The notes under the pieces were generated by a model that worked only from the letters and a program-made list of their open reading frames with translations, had not been told where the DNA came from and did no database searches. 16,708 bases of DNA from JBEKSX01 sp049516635 (GTDB lineage: Bacteria; Bacteroidota; Ignavibacteria; Tepidaquicellales; OLB5): NCBI GenBank assembly GCA_049516635.1, contig JBEKSX010000068.1, positions 1-16,708 on the forward strand, read 5' to 3'. Position numbers and translations under genes: made by a program. This document shows, piece by piece, positions 5,769 through 11,975 of the stretch (its first letter is position 1; the number at the start of each line of letters is the position of its first letter).

Positions 5769-6317
5769 ATGACAGAAATTATCTTATGGTGTATTCTTAG
5801 TATTCCATTGGTTTTTATTTCCCGGCGTAATCTATTTCATTTGAAACATCATGGTCTTTACCGTTTCTTTGGGTGGGAGTGCATCTTGTGGTTGATAATA
5901 AATAATTATAAGTATTGGTTTGAGAATCCGCTTGGTTCAAATCAGATCATTTCGTGGGTTTTTTTAATATATTCACTTTATCTGGTAGTACCGGGTGTTA
6001 TACTAATTAAGAAAATCGGAAAGCCGGATCCGGTTCGAAAAGATGATACTCTTTATTCATTCGAAAAAACAACTGAAATGATCGAAACAGGTGTTTATAA
6101 ATATATCAGGCATCCTTTATATGGTTCACTATTATTTTTAAGCTGGGGGATATGTTTGAAAAATCCCACTCTTGATTTGGTTATAGTAACTATCTTTTCT
6201 TCCATATGTTTTTGTATTACAGCAAAGGTCGAGGAAGCTGAAAATATAGGTTATTTCGGTGATAAATATACAGATTATATAAAAAGAAGCCGAATGTTTG
6301 TTCCTTATATATTTTGA
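5769..6317 (+). CDS. ICMT/PEMT-like membrane methyltransferase (paralog 3)
   Basis: This 182-residue membrane protein has hydrophobic stretches at about 3-17, 36-46, 60-82, 118-130 and 137-152. The superfamily signature is present as IETGVYKYIRHPLYGSLL (105-122, Arg114-His115-Pro116), then VEEAENIGYFGDKYTDYIKRSRMFVPYIF (154-182). Here the second part reads 'EEAEN' where paralogs 1 and 2 have 'EEKKL' and 'EEKFL'. The N-terminal half ('SRRNLFHLKHHGLYRFFGWECILWL...ISWVFLIYSL') matches a widespread bacterial subgroup annotated as isoprenylcysteine carboxylmethyltransferase family proteins. Function beyond membrane SAM methylation cannot be assigned. The gene ends 147 bases before cdaA and is AT-rich. 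Confidence 0.83.
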   Translation: MTEIILWCILSIPLVFISRRNLFHLKHHGLYRFFGWECILWLIINNYKYWFENPLGSNQIISWVFLIYSLYLVVPGVILIKKIGKPDPVRKDDTLYSFEKTTEMIETGVYKYIRHPLYGSLLFLSWGICLKNPTLDLVIVTIFSSICFCITAKVEEAENIGYFGDKYTDYIKRSRMFVPYIF

Positions 6318-6411
6318 TATATATATCATTCTTCAACATTACATATTAACAAGCCGTTGTAAAAAGATTAAATTTATTATATACTTAGATTTGAGATTCG
6401 AATATAAGTTT

Positions 6412-6449
6412 TTTGTTTTAGTTATATCGAACAAAATTTTGTAAATTTG
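6412..6449 (+). promoter_or_regulatory. Possible promoter upstream of cdaA
   Basis: TAAATTTG at 6442-6449 fits TAnnTTTG, and a TTTG occurs at 6412-6415. The 26-base gap between them is longer than the usual spacing of about 20, so only the -7 element is convincing. It would place the start about 10 bases before the cdaA ATG and would serve the cdaA-pcm-miaA operon. Confidence 0.3.
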
Positions 6450-6464
6450 CCCTGAGGACCTGCG

Positions 6465-7283
6465 ATGGAACTGTTTAAAATAGGATTTATAACCGTAACT
6501 TTAATGGATGTGATTGACATTTTAATAGTCACTTACATCTTTTACAAGCTCTATCTTGTAATGCGCGGTACCATTGCATCTCAGATATTCGTAGGTCTTA
6601 CGCTCATCATTATTGTATCCCTCCTGGCTCAGACTTTTAACATGAGATCACTCGGATGGCTTTTCAGCCGTTTGACTGATATCTGGGTTATTGCTTTCAT
6701 AATACTATTCCAGCCCGAGATCCGACGACTGCTTTTCGTAATCGGCAGGACACGTATTGCGAGGTTCTTCTTTAAGATAAGCGCAAGTGAAACTATTAAC
6801 GAGGTTATCGAAGCTATCCATGAACTAAAACAGAGGAACCAGGGCGCACTTATCGTCATTTCACGCGGAGCAGGGCTGAATTCATTCATCGAAACCGGTG
6901 AGATCCTGCAGGCAAAGGTTAATAAAGAATTACTGGTTTCAATTTTTAATACGAGATCACCCCTTCACGATGGAGCTGTCATAATACAAAATAACGTGAT
7001 CGAAGCCGCAAGGTGCATACTGCCTCTCTCTCCAACCGAAAGGATCGGAAGCTGGAAGCTTGGTACGAGACATCGTGCAGGGCTTGGTGTATCGGAACAG
7101 GTGAATGCTCTTACCATAATCCTCTCAGAGGAAACCGGGAATATTTCTGTTGCCCAGGACGGTGAGTTAAAGATCTGTAATGATTACGAAGAATTGAAGA
7201 AACAGCTTAAAGAAGTGTTCGAGGGTTCCGATGTTAAAAAATCCGTAAAAGAGATATTCGAACAGATGGAGGAGGAAACTTGA
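6465..7283 (+). CDS. cdaA: Diadenylate cyclase CdaA (c-di-AMP synthase)
   Basis: This 272-residue protein joins two ATP molecules into the second messenger c-di-AMP at the membrane. Three N-terminal hydrophobic segments (about 5-33, 38-57 and 73-83) are followed by the signature LFQPEIRRLL (81-90) and a linker helix. The DAC domain (about 110-235) contains the two catalytic motifs: HDGAVII with Asp169-Gly170-Ala171, and TRHRAGLG with Arg202-His203-Arg204. Length and layout are those of CdaA (YbbP/DacA). It overlaps pcm: its TGA (7281-7283) shares a base with the pcm ATG, which suggests translational coupling. Neither cdaR (ybbR) and glmM, its partners in Firmicutes, nor folP, which I associate with it in Bacteroidota, is in the window. 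A GAGG in TGAGGACC about 10 bases upstream supports the start. Confidence 0.95.
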   Translation: MELFKIGFITVTLMDVIDILIVTYIFYKLYLVMRGTIASQIFVGLTLIIIVSLLAQTFNMRSLGWLFSRLTDIWVIAFIILFQPEIRRLLFVIGRTRIARFFFKISASETINEVIEAIHELKQRNQGALIVISRGAGLNSFIETGEILQAKVNKELLVSIFNTRSPLHDGAVIIQNNVIEAARCILPLSPTERIGSWKLGTRHRAGLGVSEQVNALTIILSEETGNISVAQDGELKICNDYEELKKQLKEVFEGSDVKKSVKEIFEQMEEET

Positions 7284-7927
7284 TGCTTCTTGTCGAAGAA
7301 GAAAAGAGAGCGTTAATAGCCGGCCTCAGGGCAAAAGGTATTTCGGATGAGAAACTGCTTGCAGCTTTCTTAAAGGTGCCGCGCGAAAAATTTATACCGG
7401 AGCCGTTCAGGAAATATGCCTATGAAGATAACGCCCTCCCGATTGAATGCAAACAGACTATCTCCCAGCCTTTCACAATTGCATATATGACAATGGAGCT
7501 GGAAGTAGAGAAGGGCAATAAAGTGCTTGAGATCGGAACTGGTTCAGGTTACCAGGCAGCGATACTTTGTGAGCTCGGTGCTGATGTTTATTCAATAGAA
7601 AGGATAGAACATCTATATCAGACGGCGGGTGTACTGCTGGAAAGCCTGAAATATAAAGTTCACCTCAAGCTGGGAGACGGCAGTCTCGGATGGGAAGAAG
7701 AAGCTCCGTTTGATGCAATAATTGTTACCGCCGGTGCTCCATCTATCCCGAAAAGCCTTGTGCAGCAGCTCAATATCGACGGCAGGCTGGTCATCCCCGT
7801 TGGCACTCTGGATACACAGAAGCTTTATGTTCTTAAACGGACCGATGAGGGTATAAATTATAAAGTTCATGAGAGTTTTAAGTTTGTTCCGCTTCTTGGG
7901 GAAGAGGGCTGGGAAAATTCCTTCTGA
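7283..7927 (+). CDS. pcm: Protein-L-isoaspartate O-methyltransferase
   Basis: The ATG at 7283 gives 214 residues. A TTG one codon earlier is possible, but the ATG is preceded by a strong GGAGGAGG site inside the end of cdaA. The enzyme methylates isoaspartyl residues in damaged proteins using SAM, starting their repair, in the cytoplasm. Visible features are the N-terminal VPREKFIPEPFRKYAYEDNALPI (32-54), the family motif TISQPFTIAYMTMELE (59-74), SAM motif I VLEIGTGSGYQAAIL (81-95), acidic Glu106 in VYSIERIE, motif FDAIIVTAGAPSIPKSLVQQL (143-163) and the closing strand GRLVIPVG (167-174). All match Pcm of normal length. It is the second gene of the cdaA operon and lies 6 bases before miaA. 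Confidence 0.95.
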   Translation: MLLVEEEKRALIAGLRAKGISDEKLLAAFLKVPREKFIPEPFRKYAYEDNALPIECKQTISQPFTIAYMTMELEVEKGNKVLEIGTGSGYQAAILCELGADVYSIERIEHLYQTAGVLLESLKYKVHLKLGDGSLGWEEEAPFDAIIVTAGAPSIPKSLVQQLNIDGRLVIPVGTLDTQKLYVLKRTDEGINYKVHESFKFVPLLGEEGWENSF

Positions 7928-7933
7928 TTCTTT

Positions 7934-8908
7934 ATGAATAAGGATAAAGTCCTTGTTATAGCAGGTCCTACCGCTTCGGGGAAAACATACATTTCATATC
8001 TGATAGCAGAACTCATCAAACGAACCGTCAAAAAAAGCGTTGAGATAATATCCGCTGATTCACGCCAGGTTTATAAGCATATCCCAATCGCTTCCTCTCA
8101 ACCCTCCGGGAAATACCTTAAAGAATTCAGGCATTATTTCATAAATGAACTTGAACTTAATAAAGAATTTAATGCAGGTGAATTCGGGAAAAGAGGGAGA
8201 GAAATCATTTCAGGTGTGTATGAAAAAGGGGGAGTACCGATGATCGTGGGGGGAAGCGGATTGTATATCAGCTCGTTAATATACGGATTGTTTGATATTG
8301 ATGAGGCTATGGAAAATGAAGAGAACAGACAGAAGCAAAAAGAAATTCGCATGAAACTGTATGAAAAGAAAGAAGAAGAAGGCATTGAAAGCCTGTTCGA
8401 GGAATTGAACAGAGTAGATAATGATTCATTTAACAGAATGACCGTACATAATGAACGAAGAATTATACGGGCGCTCGAAATATATTACCTGACCGGTATT
8501 CCTATTTCCGTTCTGCACGGGAAAAAGATTGATGTTGGTTTCGAACCTGTTGTGTTAGGTTTGAGATGGGAAAGGGAAAAACTTTACGAAAATATCAACA
8601 ACAGGGTGGATAAAATGCTTAAGGAAGGATTGGTTGAGGAGATTCAGACTCTCCATGAGAAAGGATATAATTACACCGATTACAACTCATTGAACACGGT
8701 CGGAGTAAAGGAGGTTTTTGATCACCTGGATAAGAAAACAGATTACGTTACCATGACAGAATTGATAAAAAGGAACACACGGCGTTTTGCAAAACGTCAG
8801 ATGACATGGTTCAGAAAAGATAAAAATATAAAATGGGTGGATACAACGAATGATAATATTGGTAATGTTGCAGAGAAGATATTCAACACATTTTTCGGAA
8901 TAGATTAA
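7934..8908 (+). CDS. miaA: tRNA dimethylallyltransferase MiaA
   Basis: This 324-residue enzyme transfers dimethylallyl from DMAPP to the N6 of A37 in tRNAs reading U-starting codons, which would include the two serine tRNAs in this window. The P-loop GPTASGKT is at 11-18. The conserved ADSRQVYK lies at 41-48, with Asp42 as the catalytic base. VGGSGLYISSL is at 106-115, the NERRIIRALE helix at 173-182 and the C-terminal NTRRFAKRQMTWFR at 281-294. The usual 'GYKE' after the insertion domain reads GVKE (257-260), a mild substitution. Residues 122-170 are lysine- and glutamate-rich and form the tRNA-contacting insert. The ATG starts 6 bases after the pcm stop, so the two are probably co-transcribed. 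Confidence 0.96.
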   Translation: MNKDKVLVIAGPTASGKTYISYLIAELIKRTVKKSVEIISADSRQVYKHIPIASSQPSGKYLKEFRHYFINELELNKEFNAGEFGKRGREIISGVYEKGGVPMIVGGSGLYISSLIYGLFDIDEAMENEENRQKQKEIRMKLYEKKEEEGIESLFEELNRVDNDSFNRMTVHNERRIIRALEIYYLTGIPISVLHGKKIDVGFEPVVLGLRWEREKLYENINNRVDKMLKEGLVEEIQTLHEKGYNYTDYNSLNTVGVKEVFDHLDKKTDYVTMTELIKRNTRRFAKRQMTWFRKDKNIKWVDTTNDNIGNVAEKIFNTFFGID

Positions 8909-8925
8909 ATAAGCCTGTTTATATT

Positions 8926-9720
8926 ATGACCGATGAAAAACTGAAAGAAATACTTGACGATATTTATATTCAGTACCAAAGAAAATTCTCATCTAAAGAC
9001 CCCGTCTGGATCATGCATTCTTTAAACAACCCGCGTGATATAGAAGTAATGGGGTTGTTAACTTCTTCTTACTCATATGGGCAGGTTGATCAAATAAATA
9101 AATTCACACATACTCTCATTGAGAAAATTGGGAAAAAACCATACGAGTTCGCATTGAATTTTGATAAAAGTAAGGATAAGAAACATCTAAAGGGACTATC
9201 TCACAGGTTCAATAAAGATTCCGATCTCGTTAAATTGTTCACTGCCTTGAATAAAGTCTTAATTAAATTCGGTTCTCTCGAGGCTCTTTTTTTGAAGGGC
9301 TATAGTAATGATAATGATAATATTATTCCGGCACTGCATTTTTTTGTATTGGAACTCAGGGGAGCTGTTAGCATTCATAAAAGATTTAATGATAAATATT
9401 TTGATTACCTCATCCCCGACCCGCAGAATAACAGCACCTGCAAACGCCTGAACCTCTTTCTCCGCTGGATGGTGAGAAAAGATGAAATTGATACGGGCAT
9501 ATGGGAGAAGGTAAGCAGATCGAAATTGGTTATGCCTGTGGATATTCATGTTGCAAGAACTTCAAAGCTCCTCAAGCTGGTAAGCAGAAAGTCGGTTGAT
9601 CTAAAATTCGCCGTTGAGTTAACCGATCGACTAAAACAATTCGATATGGATGACCCTGTGAAATATGATTTCTCATTATGCCATATCGGGATAGATAAGA
9701 AAATGCATTTGATTCTGTAA
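8926..9720 (+). CDS. TIGR02757/DUF2400 family protein
   Basis: This 264-residue protein matches the conserved TIGR02757 family, found mainly in Bacteroidota and some Proteobacteria. Family landmarks are DPVWIMH near 25-31, 'SHRFNKDSDLVKLFTALNKVLIKFGSLEALFLKGY' (91-125), LIPDPQNNSTCKRLNLFLRWMVRKDEIDTGIW (162-193) and 'MPVDIHVARTSKLLKL' (203-218), followed by FDMDDPVKYDFSLCHIGI near the end. The function is unknown. The 'CKR-N-FLRWMVR...D-G-W...P-D-H' set looks like a conserved active or binding site, and I suspect a helical DNA-repair-like fold, though the sequence does not prove this. It begins 17 bases after miaA on the same strand and probably ends the cdaA operon, with strong hairpins right after its stop. 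Confidence 0.87.
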   Translation: MTDEKLKEILDDIYIQYQRKFSSKDPVWIMHSLNNPRDIEVMGLLTSSYSYGQVDQINKFTHTLIEKIGKKPYEFALNFDKSKDKKHLKGLSHRFNKDSDLVKLFTALNKVLIKFGSLEALFLKGYSNDNDNIIPALHFFVLELRGAVSIHKRFNDKYFDYLIPDPQNNSTCKRLNLFLRWMVRKDEIDTGIWEKVSRSKLVMPVDIHVARTSKLLKLVSRKSVDLKFAVELTDRLKQFDMDDPVKYDFSLCHIGIDKKMHLIL

Positions 9721-9774
9721 CTCGAATCTCCGATTCGAGTAATCGAAACGATCCGCCGGGGCGGATTCGATTTA
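9721..9774 (+). terminator. Double hairpin after the cdaA-pcm-miaA-DUF2400 operon
   Basis: CTCGAATC-TCC-GATTCGAG (9721-9739) is a perfect 8-bp stem with a 3-base loop, starting at the base after the stop codon. A second imperfect hairpin follows: AATCGAA...ATCCGCC paired with GGCGGAT-TCGATT, ending in TTT at about 9773. There is no long U-tract, so termination is likely but not certain. Confidence 0.55.
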
Positions 9775-9799
9775 CAAGAAATATTGCATTTTATATTTG
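9771..9799 (+). promoter_or_regulatory. Possible promoter for bshA
   Basis: TATATTTG at 9792-9799 fits TAnnTTTG exactly, about 50 bases before the bshA ATG and after the terminator-like hairpins. The best upstream partner is TTTA at 9771-9774, 17 bases away, so the -33 element is weak. Confidence 0.4.
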
Positions 9800-9848
9800 A
9801 ATTTTATTTAGGACTTTATAAGAGATTATTTATTAACGGTTTAATTAT

Positions 9849-11006
9849 ATGAAAATAGCTATTCTATGTTATCCCACCTGGGGCGGAAGCGGTGTGGTTG
9901 CTACCGAGCTCGGCAAGGAACTTGCCCTCAGGGGACATATGGTGCACTTTATCTCGTACAATGTCCCGATGCGTCTGAAAAGCTTTTCAGAGAACATATT
10001 TTTTCATAAAGTTGAGATGGCATCATACCCTCTCTTCGATTTTCCGTTGTACAGCCTGGCACTTGCGAGTAAGATCGTCGAAGTGGCGAAATTCAGCGGA
10101 CTCGATATCGTTCACGCTCACTATGCAATACCACATGCGACGAGCGCTTTTCTTGCGAGAGAGATTATGGCGCAGGATCATCTCAGCGGAAAAAACAGCA
10201 GTTCTTCTTTCAAGCTCATTACAACACTCCACGGGACCGATATTACGCTTGTCGGGCTTGAAACCAGTTTCCTGCCCACTATGAAATTTTCTATCGAGAA
10301 ATCCGACGGGGTGACGGCTGTATCATCATTCCTCAAGGTAAAGACTCAATCGCAGTACGATATACACAAAGATATCGATGTGATTCCCAATTTCGTTAAT
10401 CTCGATACATACAAGAGAATAACGAATGATGACACCAAATATTTAAAAGAAGCTCTTTCTAAGAACGGTGAAAAGATAATTGTTCATACCTCCAATTTCC
10501 GTCCTCTGAAGCGTGTAGCGGATGTCATCAGGATATTCAATGAAGTACACAAAAAGATCCCATGCAAGCTTCTGCTCCTCGGTGACGGTCCCGACCGCAG
10601 CGCATGCGAATATCTTGCCAAAGATCTGGGCATTCATGAAGATGTAATATTCTACGGCAACCAGGAATCGTTCGTCGAGATACTTTCCATAGCAGACATA
10701 TTCCTTATGCCGTCGCAATCCGAGAGCTTCGGTCTTTCCGCACTTGAAGCAATGGCATGCGATGTGCCTGTTGTATCGTCAAATGCCGGGGGATTGCCGG
10801 AGCTTAATCTCCACGGGGAAACAGGTTATATCGCCGAGATAGGGGATATAAACAAAATGGCAGACTACACACTTGATCTCCTCGGGAACGAAAGGAAATA
10901 CCGTATATTTTCCGAAAATGCCCGTAAGCGTGCCGTAAATCTGTTCTCTTCGGAAATGATCGTTCCGCAGTACGAAAAATATTACGAGAAAATATTGGCG
11001 AATTAA
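9849..11006 (+). CDS. bshA: N-acetyl-alpha-D-glucosaminyl L-malate synthase BshA
   Basis: This 385-residue GT4 glycosyltransferase has the standard BshA length. It joins GlcNAc from UDP-GlcNAc to L-malate, the first step of bacillithiol synthesis, in the cytoplasm. The N-terminal MKIAILCYPTWGGSGVVATELGKELALRGH (1-30), ISYNVPMRL (35-43), YPLFDFPLYSLALASKIVEVA (60-80), DIVHAHYAIPHATSA (86-100) and TTLHGTDITLVG (125-136) are typical of BshA and distinguish it from generic GT4 enzymes. The C-terminal domain has HTSNFRPLKRVADVIRIF (213-230), the GDGPDR turn (245-250) and the EX7E nucleotide-sugar motif in SESFGLSALEAM (Glu292, Glu300). It stands alone; bshB and bshC are not in the window. It converges on the T9SS gene across a 969-base gap. 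Confidence 0.95.
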   Translation: MKIAILCYPTWGGSGVVATELGKELALRGHMVHFISYNVPMRLKSFSENIFFHKVEMASYPLFDFPLYSLALASKIVEVAKFSGLDIVHAHYAIPHATSAFLAREIMAQDHLSGKNSSSSFKLITTLHGTDITLVGLETSFLPTMKFSIEKSDGVTAVSSFLKVKTQSQYDIHKDIDVIPNFVNLDTYKRITNDDTKYLKEALSKNGEKIIVHTSNFRPLKRVADVIRIFNEVHKKIPCKLLLLGDGPDRSACEYLAKDLGIHEDVIFYGNQESFVEILSIADIFLMPSQSESFGLSALEAMACDVPVVSSNAGGLPELNLHGETGYIAEIGDINKMADYTLDLLGNERKYRIFSENARKRAVNLFSSEMIVPQYEKYYEKILAN

Positions 11007-11019
11007 TATTTCCCGTTAT

Positions 11020-11069
11020 GTCATCCTGAGCCCCGCAACAAGTGCGGGGTAAACTACGCGAAGGATCTC
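11020..11069 (+). repeat. Dispersed repeat, copy 2 (GTCATCCTGAGCCCC...)
   Basis: This copy aligns with the inverted copy at 14399-14448 over about 50 bases with roughly nine differences and one indel: GTCAT-CTGAGCCCC-CAAC-AGTGC-GGGTA...CGCGAAG-ATCTC. The centre CCCCGCA-ACAAG-TGCGGGG (11031-11049) is a perfect 7-bp hairpin. It follows the bshA stop by 13 bases and may end bshA transcription. Confidence 0.7.
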
Positions 11070-11186
11070 GCTTCTCACCCTCAATATCTACAGATTTCAG
11101 CAAATCTTTCATGTCCCAATTCAGGCAATAACGAAATTTATTACGACACGTGACCACGAAAATACAGGGGGGTGTATCCCCCTAAC

Positions 11187-11265
11187 TTAAGTTATGGTAA
11201 GTAATCATTTTTATCGATTCCGTGCAATGAAGTAATAAAAAAAAGTATTACTTAAGGTAACTTAA
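11187..11265. repeat. Inverted repeat TTAAGTTA...TAAGTAAT
   Basis: The 19 bases at 11187-11205 match the reverse complement of 11247-11265 at 16 positions; the three mismatches are central. A competing 8-bp stem, AAGTAATA/TATTACTT, forms at 11230-11237 and 11246-11253. The role is unknown. Confidence 0.5.
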
Positions 11266-11373
11266 AACCGCATTTTTCACCAAAGTCATTATTTTTACAA
11301 TAGTTTGATAAAAATGAATAAAATTTACCGTATCTAACGACGGGTATGAGAAAGAACGAAGTATATTCTGAGG

Positions 11374-11504
11374 CAATGGAGGATTTCTTTAAAATGTGAT
11401 GTTATTCTGTTTTACACAAACACTTATAAAAAGTCCATTACCTTTTTTAACCCTGAAATCCTCCATTGTCTGCTTTTGTGTAACTTCACACCTTAATAAA
11501 GGTG
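11374..11504. other. Interleaved inverted repeats (pseudoknot-like layout) plus hairpin
   Basis: CAATGGAGGATTTC (11374-11387) pairs perfectly with GAAATCCTCCATTG (11455-11468). TTACACAAA (11412-11420), inside that pair, matches TTTGTGTAA (11475-11483), outside it, so the order is A-B-A'-B'. CACCTT-AATA-AAGGTG (11489-11504) follows. This could be a structured RNA or the remains of a small inverted-repeat element. I recognise no known family. Confidence 0.45.
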
Positions 11505-11693
11505 CAAAAATATAGCTGAAATATAATAAATAAAGATTGAAAAAGCAAGGTAAAAATCAGGTATATGGGGAAAATGGGCTTATTGTGGGAAAAATAAAAA
11601 AAATGAAGTAATATTTGCGTATTTATTATGGTGTCGGGTAGAGTTAATATTAACAAAAATACCATTCTTTTTATATACTTTGCAATTTAACAA

Positions 11694-11750
11694 AACCCCC
11701 TTTAGTCCCCCCTTTAATTAAAGGGGGGAAGTCCGCAGGACAGGGGGGTT
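11694..11750. repeat. GC-rich palindromic repeat, intergenic copy
   Basis: AACCCCC (11694-11700) is mirrored by GGGGGGTT (11743-11750). Inside, a perfect 22-base palindrome lies at 11707-11728 (six C, TTTAATTAAA, six G), followed by AAGTCCGCAGGACAG. The 'palindrome + GGACAGG-GGGG' layout is echoed inside the neighbouring T9SS gene. Confidence 0.7.
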
Positions 11751-11911
11751 ATGAAGCGAGATCAAAATTAAAATTCCTTCACATCATAAATACAAAATAA
11801 CTTATATTTTGTGGTGCCGGGTGTTCCCCTTCTTTCAGACTCAGTCGAGTCTCCCGAGAGCTCAAAATCTTTTTTCACGTAGATTTGAAATAGGGGACTC
11901 GGCGTTAGATC

Positions 11912-11949
11912 TGAACAGCTTTGCTGTTCACTCGAAATATAATTTCGAG
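11912..11949 (-). terminator. Twin 19-base hairpins downstream of the T9SS gene
   Basis: TGAACAGC-TTT-GCTGTTCA (11912-11930) and CTCGAAAT-ATA-ATTTCGAG (11931-11949) are perfect 8-bp stems with 3-base loops, placed back to back. They begin 26 bases after the minus-strand stop codon. No U-tract follows. They are plausible transcription-end or RNA-stabilising structures for the T9SS gene. Confidence 0.5.
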
Positions 11950-11975
11950 CTGCAGAAACAGACAGACTATTTATA

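Larger units (their letters stand above)
11007..11975. other. Long intergenic region rich in inverted repeats
   Basis: These 969 bases between the convergent bshA and T9SS gene ends carry no believable gene. They hold, in order, dispersed repeat copy 2 (11020-11069), a GGGGGG-TGTAT-CCCCC hairpin (11167-11182), a 19-base inverted repeat (11187-11265), two interleaved inverted repeats (11374-11483), a 6-bp hairpin (11489-11504), a GC-rich palindromic repeat (11694-11750) and twin 19-base palindromes (11912-11949). Much of the rest is AT-rich. Confidence 0.7.
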
